Shown: positions 26,512-35,919 of the stretch, one piece after another
How the letters are laid out: each line of letters opens with the position of its first letter
Position numbering within the stretch: position 1 is the stretch's first letter
The notes under the pieces: model-generated
The model's database searches: none
Told to the model about the DNA's origin: nothing
What the model saw: only the letters and a program-made list of their open reading frames with translations
Assembly: GCA_018266755.1 (NCBI GenBank)
Contig: JAFDZW010000001.1
Span: 21,635 to 85,634 of the forward strand
Length of the DNA stretch: 64,000 nucleotides
Source: Bacteroidota bacterium
GTDB lineage: Bacteria; Bacteroidota; Ignavibacteria; Palsa-1295
Direction of reading: 5' to 3'
Translations under genes and position numbers: made by a program

Positions 26512-28146
26512 ATGAAAAAAGTACACAATCTGATCGCAGGTGCGGCGTTATGCGTTGCATGTCTTTCTGTGTCATCCGTTCGAGCCCAGCACAATGTGCA
26601 GGTCGATGATGGACATGGGCACTATTCGCTCATTACCGGACAGACGGTCAACGCCTCCGACGTATTTATGCTGCCGACCGGCGGCGGTACGCTCATAACG
26701 GCCCCAACTCCAGGAACACCGAGCCTTGTATGGCTGACAGCAGGGAATACGCTGTCGGCTGGACAGGTCTTCGGATCGCTTAACGCCTTCGATGTCGTCA
26801 TGAAAGCCAATGGCGCCGAGAAGATGCGCTTGGTCTCCGGCGGTGGCGTGACGGTCGGCTCCTCGCTGACGATCAGCACCTTCGCAACGGCCGGCATCGT
26901 TCATAATGCTGCAGGCGGTCTGCTTTCGTCGGGGCCTGTGAATCTGGCCAGCAATGGCGCCGGCGGCGATGTGTCCGGCGTGCTTGCTCCCTCAAATGGC
27001 GGTACTGGAGTTTCCAACTCCAATTCCAACACGATCACGCTTGGTGGCCCTGTATCCACCGGCGGATCCCTGACCTTCTCCGGCGCATTCGCTACGACGA
27101 TCAACGTCACCGGCGCTACGAACATCACCCTTCCTACCGCAGGGACACTAATGGCATCGGGCGCAAGCGCCGGCGGTGATCTCTCGGGCACGTATCCGAA
27201 CCCGACGGTTGCGAAGATAAATGGCGTTACGCTTGGCTCGACGACTGCAACCGCAGGAAATATCCTGATCGGTTCCGGCAGCCAGTGGGTATCGAACGCA
27301 ATGAGCGGCGACGTGACGATGAATAGCACTGGTGTCACGGCAATCGGCGCAGGAAAGGTCTTGAACTCGATGCTCGCGAATCCGAGCTTGACAGTCACCG
27401 CAGGCACCGGTCTTTCGGGTGGCGGTTCGGTTGCGCTTGGTTCGTCGACGACGCTCAATCTTGCGAACACGGCAGTAACGGCAGCTCCGTATGGCGATGC
27501 GACGCACGTTGCCACGTTCACAGTAGATGCACAGGGCCGCTTGACCGCAGCCGCAAACGCACTCATCACCGGCGTCACGCCGGGCGGTGCTGCCGGCGGC
27601 GATCTCTCGGGCACGTATCCGAACCCGACGGTCGCAAAGATCAACGGCAATACCGTGCCGTCGAATGCAACAGGCTTCTTGCAGAACAATGGCTCCGGTA
27701 CGCTTTCGTGGGCCGGTGTCAATCACGATGCGACCCTCGCCGGTAATGGCGTGACGGGCTCGGCCATCGGTCTCGATCTTACCCACGGCAACACCTGGAC
27801 TGGCACACAGACATTCGGTGCTGTTGCCTCCACACCCACCACCCCGTCCGCATTTGCGGCCGGCAATAATAATAACGTCGCTCTGAGCGGATCCAACTCG
27901 TACTTCCGCGTCTCCGGCGCGTCGGGCGCAGTGCTCACCGGTATTAGCGGCGGTGTTGATGGTCGTTCCATCACACTGCTCAATGTCGGTGCAAATGCGA
28001 TCACGCTCAAGAATCAAACGACGTCCACTGTCACGAATCAGTTCGATCTGCCGGGAGGCAGCGATATCATCCTCGGGCCCAAGGGTGCGATCACGTTTAT
28101 CTACGATGGTACACTCGGCTTCTGGGAGGTTACTTCGACGAACTAA
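26512..28146 (+). CDS. Tail-fibre-like secreted protein, fibre 3 (544 aa)
   Basis: Exported fibre protein. ATG 26512 gives signal MKKVHNLIAGAALCVACLSV ending RAQ; an upstream in-frame ATG at 26461 lacks a signal start. The N-terminal cap is HNVQVDDGHGHYSLITG with FMLPTGGGTLITAPTPGTPS, the type also found in fibres 6 and 7. The shaft uses modules well known from tail fibres: [39 protein letters not shown] (twice) and FTVDAQGRLTAA. The C-terminal head (GGVDGRSITLLNVGAN, NQFDLPGGSDIILGPKG, GFWEVTSTN) is the same type as in fibre 4. No anchor or T9SS domain. Confidence 0.75.
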   Translation: MKKVHNLIAGAALCVACLSVSSVRAQHNVQVDDGHGHYSLITGQTVNASDVFMLPTGGGTLITAPTPGTPSLVWLTAGNTLSAGQVFGSLNAFDVVMKANGAEKMRLVSGGGVTVGSSLTISTFATAGIVHNAAGGLLSSGPVNLASNGAGGDVSGVLAPSNGGTGVSNSNSNTITLGGPVSTGGSLTFSGAFATTINVTGATNITLPTAGTLMASGASAGGDLSGTYPNPTVAKINGVTLGSTTATAGNILIGSGSQWVSNAMSGDVTMNSTGVTAIGAGKVLNSMLANPSLTVTAGTGLSGGGSVALGSSTTLNLANTAVTAAPYGDATHVATFTVDAQGRLTAAANALITGVTPGGAAGGDLSGTYPNPTVAKINGNTVPSNATGFLQNNGSGTLSWAGVNHDATLAGNGVTGSAIGLDLTHGNTWTGTQTFGAVASTPTTPSAFAAGNNNNVALSGSNSYFRVSGASGAVLTGISGGVDGRSITLLNVGANAITLKNQTTSTVTNQFDLPGGSDIILGPKGAITFIYDGTLGFWEVTSTN

Positions 28147-28226
28147 CGATTTCCTTTTTACTTGAAAGATCCTGGCCACGGGGGTTGGGAATATTCGCAA
28201 TTACAACACGGGATACAATCGCAATT

Positions 28227-30338
28227 ATGAAAAAGCAACTATTCACCGCGCTCGTAGTCGCGCTTGGGTTCGCCGGTGCAGCTTCTGCACAGACGTACAA
28301 GCCTGACTACGCAACGAAGGTCGTGCTCGCCGGTAGCGGCACTGACCTTACAAAAACCATCAGCCTCGTTGGAGCTACGCCAGGGACTGCTGTTACATAC
28401 ACCTTGCCTGACAAACCGGCGTCAAGCGGCTACATTCTTGCCTCGACGACCGGCGGCACGATGAGCTGGGTCGACCCGACCTCCGTTTCCAGCGCATGGA
28501 ATCTCACCGGTAATGCAAGCGGCGTATCGAATTTCATCGGGACGACCGATGCTACGAATCCGTTCGTGATCAAGACGAACAGCGCAACCCGCATCTCGAT
28601 CGGCGGAACGGGTACGATCAATGTCGCCGCATTCGGCACGGGCATCGTTCATTCCAGCTCGACCGGCGATCTCTCGTCGAGCCCCGTTTCCCTCACCGCC
28701 GATGTCAGCGGCATTCTGCCCCCGGCAAACGGCGGTACGGGCGTGAACAACGGCTCGAACACGATCACCCTCGGCGGAAATATGTCCACCGGCGGCACGT
28801 TCTCGACGACCGGCACATTCTCGTCCGGTGGTAACTTCTCGACGACGGGTACGTTCTCGACCGGTGGTAACTTCTCCACGTCGAACGCCTTCACGACCAC
28901 GACCGGCCCGATCACGCTCAACGCATTTGATGCAGGCGGGTCGAACGTCACCCTCCCGGCTTCGGGCACGCTGCTCGCAGCAGGTGGTGCAGGTTCGTTC
29001 TCGACCCTGACCTCGACGGGCAACTCGACGATCGGCACGAGCAGCTCGGCAACCAACAACAGCTTCGGTACGGGCGCTAACGCAAACAGCGTTATCAACA
29101 CGATCGGCTCGACCGGTACGGGTTCGATGACCACCATCAACGGAGGCGTCACTCTTGGTGCGCTCAACACCGCGGGTGTTGTACACACCGATGCTTCGGG
29201 AGTGCTGTCGACCACGTTGATCGTCAACGCCGACATCACCAACGGCACGATCGCCAACGCAAAGCTCGCTAATTCGTCGATCACGTTCGGCAGCACCGGT
29301 TCGACCCTGACCTCGTCGGGTTCGGTCTCGCTCGGTGGTACGGTTAACTACGACATCGACCTCACCCACGCTAACAACTGGACGGGCAAGCAGACCATCA
29401 CCGGCGCTGGCAACTTCATGTATGTTGATGGGTTCCAGGCTGCAGGTTATGTCCTGACTTCGGATGCTTCCGGTAATGCCAAGTGGGCCAGCCTTTCGGG
29501 TCTCGGCATCACGTCCGTTGTCGGCACGTCGCCGATCAATGTCAACACGGTTTCCGGCACGGCGACCGTCTCGATCACGCATGCCGACCTCACCGCTGAC
29601 GCAACAACCACCGGCCTCAGTGTCACCGGCGGTACGGGTGCCGTCATCGGCAGCGGCGCTTCAGTCTCGCTTGCACACGATGCAACCTTGAAGGTAGCCA
29701 CGAGCCAGCTCGGTATCGACCTCGGCCACTCCAACACCTGGACGGCTGACCAGCTCCTGCCGACCTCGAGCTCGACGCAGGCTGACAACATCGTTGCTGT
29801 GCTTAACAATAGCACCACGGCGCTTGGCGTCACGCATGGCGGTACGGGCACGACGACTGCCCCGACGCAGGGCGGTGTCGCATTTGGCGTGTCGACCAGC
29901 GCACTCGGGTACACCGCTGCCGGTACGGCAGGGCAGGTGCTCCAGTCGAACGGCACCAGCACACCGACGTGGGTCAATGCAGGTGCAACGACGACGTATG
30001 CATCGAGCACCACGAACAACATCGCGGGTGCGACGAACAACTTTGCGATCTCTTCGACGCAGACTGTCTATTACCTGCAGAACTCGACTGCTTCGCCGCA
30101 GAACCTGACCGGTGTGGTCGCCGGCGCTTCGGGCCGCTTGATCATCCTGATCAATAACGGACCGGACCCGATCGTCCTCAAGGACAAGAACGCGGGCAGC
30201 ACTGCAGCGAACCAGTTCCATCTCCAGGGCGCTTCGGACATCATCCTTGGCGTCGATGGTACGGTAACCCTCGTGTACGATCCGAACGCCAGCAACAGCA
30301 CCGGCACCGGTGCATGGCGCGTCGTCGCGAACTATTAA
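28227..30338 (+). CDS. Tail-fibre-like secreted protein, fibre 4 (703 aa)
   Basis: Exported fibre protein, only 80 bases after fibre gene 3 and probably co-transcribed with it. ATG 28227 gives signal MKKQLFTALVVALGFAGAASA, then Q. The N-terminal cap is the second type (TYKPDYATKVVLAGSGTDLTK), shared with fibre 5. The shaft has GTFSTTGTFSSGGNFS-type tandem units near residue 190-215, LPPANGGTGVNNGSNTIT, and TSSGSVSLGG-like text. The C-terminal head (GASGRLIILINNGPD, NQFHLQGASDIILGVDG, GAWRVVANY) matches fibre 3. Carrying a type-B cap on a type-I head, it shows that caps and heads are exchanged independently. Confidence 0.75.
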   Translation: MKKQLFTALVVALGFAGAASAQTYKPDYATKVVLAGSGTDLTKTISLVGATPGTAVTYTLPDKPASSGYILASTTGGTMSWVDPTSVSSAWNLTGNASGVSNFIGTTDATNPFVIKTNSATRISIGGTGTINVAAFGTGIVHSSSTGDLSSSPVSLTADVSGILPPANGGTGVNNGSNTITLGGNMSTGGTFSTTGTFSSGGNFSTTGTFSTGGNFSTSNAFTTTTGPITLNAFDAGGSNVTLPASGTLLAAGGAGSFSTLTSTGNSTIGTSSSATNNSFGTGANANSVINTIGSTGTGSMTTINGGVTLGALNTAGVVHTDASGVLSTTLIVNADITNGTIANAKLANSSITFGSTGSTLTSSGSVSLGGTVNYDIDLTHANNWTGKQTITGAGNFMYVDGFQAAGYVLTSDASGNAKWASLSGLGITSVVGTSPINVNTVSGTATVSITHADLTADATTTGLSVTGGTGAVIGSGASVSLAHDATLKVATSQLGIDLGHSNTWTADQLLPTSSSTQADNIVAVLNNSTTALGVTHGGTGTTTAPTQGGVAFGVSTSALGYTAAGTAGQVLQSNGTSTPTWVNAGATTTYASSTTNNIAGATNNFAISSTQTVYYLQNSTASPQNLTGVVAGASGRLIILINNGPDPIVLKDKNAGSTAANQFHLQGASDIILGVDGTVTLVYDPNASNSTGTGAWRVVANY

Positions 30339-30348
30339 TGGATTGTCG

Positions 30349-30377
30349 CGTGGCGCGGAATTGTGTTCTGCGCCACG
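30349..30377 (+). terminator. Terminator-like hairpin after fibre gene 4
   Basis: CGTGGCGC (30349-30356) pairs with GCGCCACG (30370-30377) across a 13-base loop, 11 bases after the stop. It lacks a T-run but is followed at once by more stem-loops. Confidence 0.6.
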
Positions 30378-30445
30378 CTACCCGCTTGGGTAGCGAAGGT
30401 GGCCGTTGGGGCCTGCCACGAGCTTGCGCTTCGGCTCCTTCGCTA
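30377..30445 (+). promoter_or_regulatory. Dense stem-loop region between fibre genes 4 and 5
   Basis: GCTACCC (30377-30383) / GGGTAGC (30388-30394) forms a tight tetraloop hairpin. TAGCGAAGG (30391-30399) can alternatively pair with CCTTCGCTA (30437-30445). The two structures share bases 30391-30394, so they exclude each other, as in an attenuator. The fibre 5 start is 57 bases further on. Confidence 0.4.
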
Positions 30446-30502
30446 ACCGGCCGTTTCTCTTGAATGCGGTTTTTCGAACAGCTTGTTTTTCGCTATACTA
30501 CG

Positions 30503-32749
30503 ATGAAACGATTTCTATTCGGACTTGCAGTCTTCTCATTAGCGATACTGGTTGCGACGCAGGCTATGGCCCAGACGTACGCAAATCGGTTCGGAAAACT
30601 CGTGCTCGGCGGCAACGGCGGCACCGACCTTACGAACACCCTTACGCTCCTGACGAGCGGAAGCGGCTGGACCACCGGCGCGAAGACCTACGTCTTCCCG
30701 CTGCCCGGGACCGGCATCTTCCACTCCGACGGATCCGGCACCCTGACGCTCGGCGCCATCAACCTCGCTTCCGGCGATGTTACCGGCATCTTACCGCCTG
30801 CCAACGGCGGTACGGGCGTCAATAACGGCACCAATACGATCACCATCACCGGCGGCAACGTCTCGATCACGGGGCCCTTCAGCGGCACGCCGGTCGCTTC
30901 GAGCGGTACGCTCACGGCGAACCGTGTCGTCACGACCGACGGCACCGGCAAGCTCCAGACGACGGACCTTGCCAACGGACAACTGCTCATCGGCAACGCC
31001 AACTCGTTCACCGCAGCAACGCTCACGGGTACGGCCAACCAGATCACCGTTACCAATGGTACCGGTACGATCACGCTTGCGACGCCGCAGAGCATCGGCA
31101 CTGCTTCCACGCCGACCTTCGGCGGCCTGACGCTTTCCAATCTTACCGCGCAACCGGGCGTCGTGCATAATAGCTCGGGCGGTGTGCTTTCATCCGGTGC
31201 GGTGGCACTCGGTACGGAAGTGTCCGGTACGCTGCTCCCGACAAACGGCGGTACGGGCGTCTCGAACTCCAACTCCAACACGATCACGCTTGGCGGACCG
31301 ATCGTCACGGCAAATAGCTTTTCGACGGCGGGCAACTTCCCGCTCACGCTCACGACCACTGGCACGACGAATATCACGCTCCCGACATCGGGGACGCTTA
31401 TCGCCAGCGCCGGGGCACTAACGAATAACGGAGTCGTCTCGACCAATGGGTCGGGCAATCTCGTGTCAACTGCGCTGACCAACGGACAGATCCTCATAGG
31501 CAGCACTGGAGCTGCTCCGGTGGCAGCGACGTTGACCGCAGGTTCGAACATCACGATCACCAATGGCGGTGGCACGATCACGATCGCTTCGACTGCCAGC
31601 GGGAGTGGGACAGGTTCCAGCATATACACGGCACCATTCACGGTTGTCGCTGCTACTGGGTCAAGCGGGACGACTCTTGTTGATGCCGGACTAAACTTCC
31701 CGGTAGCGGCGAACGAGGTTTGGGTATTTGAGGCATTTTTATCTTGTAAGGGTGGTGTTGCAGCTCAAGGTATGAATGTGGCGATTTCGTTCACATCCGG
31801 TACGCTTGAAGCAACATCATTTGGGTATAAGGACGGCTCACCGTACCATGCTGGGTCTTTCCGTCATACGACCTCAGGGCAGACAAGTAATATTGCATAT
31901 CTCTCAGATGCTAGCCTTGAGGGAATAATTCGAATCAGCGGTCTAATCGATAACACTGGCGGTAGTGCAGAAAATGTCAAGATTCAATTCGCATCGGCGG
32001 GCACAACAGATGCAACCACGGCAAATGCGTGCCGCGTCTACAAAGGTTCATACTTGGTAGCAACAAAAACAACCACGCAAGCAGCTGGCAGCACTACAAC
32101 CTACACTTCAAGCACCACGTGGGTAGTGCCCACAGGTATCTACGCCATCAATGTTGAGGGTATTGGCGGAGCCGGCGGCGGAGGCGGCGGTGGCGCAGAT
32201 GCAACGAATGCGGCCAACACCCGTAGTGGTGGTGGTGGTGGTGGTGGTGGTGCCGGTGAGTACATCGCAGCAAGGACCGTGTCCGTCGTCCCAGGTGAAA
32301 CGCTAACCATTAGCATCGGGGCTGCCGGGACAGCGGGTGCGGCGGGCGTCGGAAATACCAACACGGCCGCTACGAACGGTGGCAATGGAGGTACAACAAC
32401 AGTTGTTGGGTCGACCTCGGGGACGCTATTGAGTGCGAACGGAGGCACAGGCGGGACTGCAGGCACCAACGCAGTTGGGGCAAGTGGTACTGGAGGCGCG
32501 TTGGGTGCAGGCGGGGTAGTCGCAGGTAGCAGTCCTGCAGGTGGTACCGCGGGTAATTCAGGAACTGCGGGTGGCAACGGCGCAAATGGCGTCGCTGGAA
32601 CAGCAGGGAATGGAGGCAGTGGCCCGACGGGTGGCAACGCGAACACTGGTGGTGCGGGCGGTGCAGGCGCGCTTGGTGTTACCGGCGTGTTTGTCAACGG
32701 CAACGCCGGCAATGCCGGCACAGGTGGTTACGTGACGATCTCCTACTAG
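30503..32749 (+). CDS. Tail-fibre-like secreted protein with jelly-roll-like and glycine-rich tip, fibre 5 (748 aa)
   Basis: Exported fibre protein. ATG 30503 gives signal MKRFLFGLAVFSLAILVATQ ending AMAQ. The cap TYANRFGKLVLGGNGGTDLTN is shared with fibre 4. The shaft repeats LPPANGGTGVNNGTNTIT and LLPTNGGTGVSNSNSNTIT. From about residue 390 a different domain (FTVVAATGSSGTTLVDAGL to ENVKIQFASAGTTDAT) resembles the head of fibre 6. The last 200 residues are extremely Gly-rich (GIGGAGGGGGGGAD, a (GGT)7 tract at 32228-32248, and GTAGNGGSGPTGGN-like repeats), ending YVTISY. This resembles glycine-rich tip domains of phage adhesins such as T4-type gp38 (inference from composition). It is the only member with such a tip. 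Confidence 0.72.
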   Translation: MKRFLFGLAVFSLAILVATQAMAQTYANRFGKLVLGGNGGTDLTNTLTLLTSGSGWTTGAKTYVFPLPGTGIFHSDGSGTLTLGAINLASGDVTGILPPANGGTGVNNGTNTITITGGNVSITGPFSGTPVASSGTLTANRVVTTDGTGKLQTTDLANGQLLIGNANSFTAATLTGTANQITVTNGTGTITLATPQSIGTASTPTFGGLTLSNLTAQPGVVHNSSGGVLSSGAVALGTEVSGTLLPTNGGTGVSNSNSNTITLGGPIVTANSFSTAGNFPLTLTTTGTTNITLPTSGTLIASAGALTNNGVVSTNGSGNLVSTALTNGQILIGSTGAAPVAATLTAGSNITITNGGGTITIASTASGSGTGSSIYTAPFTVVAATGSSGTTLVDAGLNFPVAANEVWVFEAFLSCKGGVAAQGMNVAISFTSGTLEATSFGYKDGSPYHAGSFRHTTSGQTSNIAYLSDASLEGIIRISGLIDNTGGSAENVKIQFASAGTTDATTANACRVYKGSYLVATKTTTQAAGSTTTYTSSTTWVVPTGIYAINVEGIGGAGGGGGGGADATNAANTRSGGGGGGGGAGEYIAARTVSVVPGETLTISIGAAGTAGAAGVGNTNTAATNGGNGGTTTVVGSTSGTLLSANGGTGGTAGTNAVGASGTGGALGAGGVVAGSSPAGGTAGNSGTAGGNGANGVAGTAGNGGSGPTGGNANTGGAGGAGALGVTGVFVNGNAGNAGTGGYVTISY

Positions 32750-32780
32750 TAAGTTGAGGGGTGTTTGACTCTCCCTAGCA

Positions 32781-32807
32781 CGGCAGGCCTTCGGGCCTGC
32801 CGCTTTT
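32781..32807 (+). terminator. Terminator after fibre gene 5
   Basis: A perfect 9-base-pair stem, CGGCAGGCC (32781-32789) / GGCCTGCCG (32794-32802), with the extra-stable TTCG tetraloop, followed by CTTTTG. Confidence 0.85.
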
Positions 32808-32906
32808 GCTTACCTACGTTTTTTGTAAAATTCTTGTTTCTAAAGTTGTTTATTATCAATAGTTTACAGAAAAAATCGTGTAGTGTGATTGCGCGAGGTC
32901 GTTTCG

Positions 32907-32938
32907 CTTGGAATATGGTCCTTGTCTGCGTATATTTG
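32907..32938 (+). promoter_or_regulatory. Promoter of fibre gene 6
   Basis: CTTG (32907-32910), 20 bases, TATATTTG (32931-32938), which fits TTTG-N20-TAnnTTTG with one mismatch. It is followed at once by the conserved leader. Confidence 0.6.
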
Positions 32939-32949
32939 CCTTAGTTATC

Positions 32950-33110
32950 AATCGCTTTTGCCCTTTTACACTGCGGATTGTTGAGAGACTAGCCATAGGA
33001 ATCCGCACTCCGGCGATCAACTGGATCTACGCTTGCCGTCCAGCACGGTAGGCGTAGTGATGCTCTGCATGCAGCACCGTGTACTGGATAACGTTGATTT
33101 TTTTTTACCC
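32950..33110 (+). ncRNA. Conserved structured 5' leader of fibre gene 6 (copy 1)
   Basis: Downstream of the promoter lie TTTTGCCCTTTTA (32956-32968), then a stem TGCGGATT (32972-32979) / AATCCGCA (33000-33007) with conserved loop text GTTGAGAGA and TAGCCAT. Next come GATCAACTGGA, a strong hairpin CTACGC/GCGTAG with inner CCGT/ACGG (about 33027-33057), GCAGCAC with a following GGAT, and a T9 run before the ATG. The same blocks in the same order precede fibre gene 7, with paired changes in the stem. A cis-acting RNA is likely; its signal is unknown. Confidence 0.55.
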
Positions 33111-33120
33111 AGAAAAACAA

Positions 33121-35715
33121 ATGAAAAAACTGATCGCACTTGCCGTGTGCCTGTTGCTCACAGGACAAGCCACAGCTCAACGCCATAGCGCACAGATCGA
33201 TGACGGCGCTGGTCATTATTCACTGATTACCGGCAGTAACCCCGGCGGCACGTTCGTGCTACCTGCGGGCGGCGGTTCGATCCTCGTCGCAACGACCCCC
33301 GGCGTCTCGTCGGCGTGGCTCTTGGGCGGGAATCTCTCATCGAGCCCGAACAACCAGATCGGGACGCTCGATGCGACAAGCTTCAATATCGTCACCAACG
33401 GCGTTGGCAATGTCCGGATGTCGTTCTCCTCAGCCGGTGCAATCACGATGCCTGCGTTGTCCAACGGCGTGATGCACATCACGGGCGGCACGGGCACGCT
33501 TGCGTCGAGCTTGATCGTCGACGCCGATGTCAGCGGCTCGGCATCGATCGGCTACGGAAAGCTGAATCTGACGAACTCGATCCAGAACGCGGACATCGTC
33601 GCCAATGCCATCACGACTTCGAAGGTCGCGAATGGTACGGTCACGACGAGCAAGTTAGCCGACAGCGCCGTCACCGGCTTGAAGCTGCTTTCGCACTCCG
33701 TCACGCCGAACCACATGGATATGACGGGTTCGAGCAACGGTAATGTTCTGACGAACGTTGGCGGCAGCGCGACGTGGACAGCACCGAGCGGCACCCCGAC
33801 CGGCCCCGCCGGTGGTGATCTCGGCGGTACCTATCCGAATCCCACGATCGCCAATAGCGCGGTCACGAGTGCGAAGATCTTGGACGGCACGATCGTTGAT
33901 GCCGATGTGAGCCCGACAGCCAACATCGCATACTCGAAGCTCGCACTGACGAACTCGATCCAAAACTCCGATATCGTCGCCAACGCCATTACGACATCGA
34001 AAGTCGCCAACGGTACGGTGACGACCAGCAAAATGGCCGATAGCGCGATCACCGGCTTGAAGCTGCTTTCGCACTCGGTCACGCCGAACCACATGGATAT
34101 GACGGGTTCGAGCAACGGCGACATCTTGACGAACGTTGGTGGGAGTGCGACGTGGACAGCACCAGCCTCCGCGACGGTGACAACGAACTCGACGCTCAGC
34201 GGTAATGGTACCGTCGGTTCGCCGCTTGGCATCAACCTCGGGAATTCGAATACGTGGACAGCGAATCAGACATTCGGCGGCACATTCCTGATCACGGCAA
34301 ACTCTCGCATTGCGATGACCAACAGCGACAACCAGGCACGCGATATCCGCTTCCAGGAACCGAGCGGCACGGGTTCGCAGTATGTCGGCTTCCGTTGTCC
34401 GTCTGTGTCGAACAATGGCAACTACCTGTTCCCGGCAGCCGTCGGCGCCGTCGGCGATGTTCTGACGCTTTCGTATAGCAACGGTGTTGACTCGGCCTAC
34501 ATGGTATGGTCGACGCCCAGCCATTCGCCGACTGGCGCAGCGGGTGGTGATCTGACGGGTACGTATCCGAACCCGACGATTGCTGCGAATGCAATCACGA
34601 GTGCGAAGATCCTCGACGGTACGATCGTCGATGCCGACGTTTCAGGAACGGCTGCGATTGCATATTCCAAGCTTTCGCTGACGAACTCGATCCAAAATGC
34701 AGATATCGTCGCCAACGCCATCACGACCTCGAAAGTCGCGAATGGTACGGTGACGACGAGCAAGTTGGCTGACAGCGCCGTCAGCGGGTTGAAGCTGTTG
34801 ACCAAGGCAGTGACCCCGAACCACATGAATATGACGGGTTCGAACAATGGCGATGTGCTGACGAATGTCGGCGGAAACGCCGCATGGACGGCACCGACCG
34901 CGACGCCGACCGGCGCTGCAGGTGGCGATCTGACCGGCACGTATCCGAACCCGACGATCGCTGCAGGTGCAGTGACGAACGCGGATATTGCCGCTGCAGC
35001 CGGAATCCCGTACTCGAAGCTTACCCTGACGAACTCGATCCAGAACATCGATATCGTCGCTAATGCCATCACGACCTCGAAGGTCGCCAACGGTACGGTG
35101 ACGACGAGCAAGTTGGCTGACAGCTCCGTCAGCGGGTTGAAGCTGCTGACACATGCGGTTACATACAACCACATGAGCTCATTTGGCGCGAACTCGGGCG
35201 ATGTGCTCACGAATGTCGGTGGCACGGTGCAGTGGGCTGCTCCGAGCTCGAGCTCGGGTACGACGATCACGAAGGCGAAAGTCAGCGATGAGTCGCGCAC
35301 GAGCACCACGACCTTGGCCGATGACGGCGCGTTGGCGTCGATCGCTCTAAACGCAAGCTCAACCTACACGGTATCCGGCATGTTGAACGTCGAGTGCGCG
35401 AACAACGCACCGGATGTGAAGATCGCCTTCAACTTTACGGGTACGACCACAACAATGCGCATTGTCACGCATGACATCGGTCGCGGCGCCGGCAATAACC
35501 AGGTTAACCAGGAGGTGGTATGGAATACGAGTGGTGGTGCCCAAGCCTTCACGAACGACGGCGGTACGAATAAGCACACATGGATCATGTTCAGCGGTGT
35601 GATTCAGACGGGTGCCAGCTCCGGCAACCTCAGCGTCCAGTGGGCGCAGAACACCAGCAGTACGAACGCAACGACCATGCTCACCGGCTCGAACATCACA
35701 GTAGTGAAGCAATAA
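33121..35715 (+). CDS. Tail-fibre-like secreted protein, fibre 6 (864 aa)
   Basis: Exported fibre protein. ATG 33121 gives signal MKKLIALAVCLLLTGQATA, then Q; an in-frame start at 33079 lies in the leader and is rejected. The cap is RHSAQIDDGAGHYSLITG with FVLPAGGGSILVATTPG. The shaft holds four copies of a unit reading LTNSIQNADIVANAITTSKV, NGTVTTSKLADSAV, LKLLxxxVTPNHM and NGDVLTNVGGxAxWTAP, mostly linked by AGGDLTGTYPNPTIA. The head (SRTSTTTLADDGALASIAL to NASSTYTVSGMLNVECAN and VQWAQNTSSTNATTMLTGS) looks like a beta-sandwich receptor-binding domain and is related to the middle domain of fibre 5. It has its own promoter, leader and terminator. Confidence 0.75.
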   Translation: MKKLIALAVCLLLTGQATAQRHSAQIDDGAGHYSLITGSNPGGTFVLPAGGGSILVATTPGVSSAWLLGGNLSSSPNNQIGTLDATSFNIVTNGVGNVRMSFSSAGAITMPALSNGVMHITGGTGTLASSLIVDADVSGSASIGYGKLNLTNSIQNADIVANAITTSKVANGTVTTSKLADSAVTGLKLLSHSVTPNHMDMTGSSNGNVLTNVGGSATWTAPSGTPTGPAGGDLGGTYPNPTIANSAVTSAKILDGTIVDADVSPTANIAYSKLALTNSIQNSDIVANAITTSKVANGTVTTSKMADSAITGLKLLSHSVTPNHMDMTGSSNGDILTNVGGSATWTAPASATVTTNSTLSGNGTVGSPLGINLGNSNTWTANQTFGGTFLITANSRIAMTNSDNQARDIRFQEPSGTGSQYVGFRCPSVSNNGNYLFPAAVGAVGDVLTLSYSNGVDSAYMVWSTPSHSPTGAAGGDLTGTYPNPTIAANAITSAKILDGTIVDADVSGTAAIAYSKLSLTNSIQNADIVANAITTSKVANGTVTTSKLADSAVSGLKLLTKAVTPNHMNMTGSNNGDVLTNVGGNAAWTAPTATPTGAAGGDLTGTYPNPTIAAGAVTNADIAAAAGIPYSKLTLTNSIQNIDIVANAITTSKVANGTVTTSKLADSSVSGLKLLTHAVTYNHMSSFGANSGDVLTNVGGTVQWAAPSSSSGTTITKAKVSDESRTSTTTLADDGALASIALNASSTYTVSGMLNVECANNAPDVKIAFNFTGTTTTMRIVTHDIGRGAGNNQVNQEVVWNTSGGAQAFTNDGGTNKHTWIMFSGVIQTGASSGNLSVQWAQNTSSTNATTMLTGSNITVVKQ
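33551..35245 (+). repeat. Four near-identical repeat units inside fibre gene 6
   Basis: Copies lie at about 33551-33851, 33931-34160, 34661-34965 and 35011-35245. Each holds the block from CTGACGAACTCGATCCA through GTTGGCGG. Identity at DNA level is very high, in places exact for several tens of bases, so slippage or recombination between units is possible. Confidence 0.75.
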
Positions 35716-35742
35716 AGCCGACCTGAGGATCTACATCTTATG

Positions 35743-35773
35743 AAAAAGCAGGCCCATCCGGCCTGCTTTTTTT
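35743..35773. terminator. Terminator after fibre gene 6
   Basis: AAAAAGCAGGCC (35743-35754) / GGCCTGCTTTTT (35760-35771), a 12-base-pair stem with a 5-base loop and a T7 run. Confidence 0.88.
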
Positions 35774-35873
35774 GTCCTATATACGAGTCCGTCGTCTCCC
35801 AACCTATTAATTTTATTCGAAATAAGCTATTGTGTGTCAAAAAGAGGGCATTATAGGCCTAAAATCCGAATAA

Positions 35874-35905
35874 TTTGGATTCGATCAAAAACCGTTGTAT
35901 ATTTG
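35874..35905 (+). promoter_or_regulatory. Promoter of fibre gene 7
   Basis: TTTG (35874-35877), exactly 20 bases, TATATTTG (35898-35905): a perfect match to the Bacteroidota-type consensus TTTG-N20-TAnnTTTG. Confidence 0.7.
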
Positions 35906-35919
35906 TATGGAAGTCAATG

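Noticed and set aside
32228..32248. (GGT)7 tract as a phase-variation switch
   Set aside because: A triplet repeat in frame with glycine codons changes length but not the reading frame.
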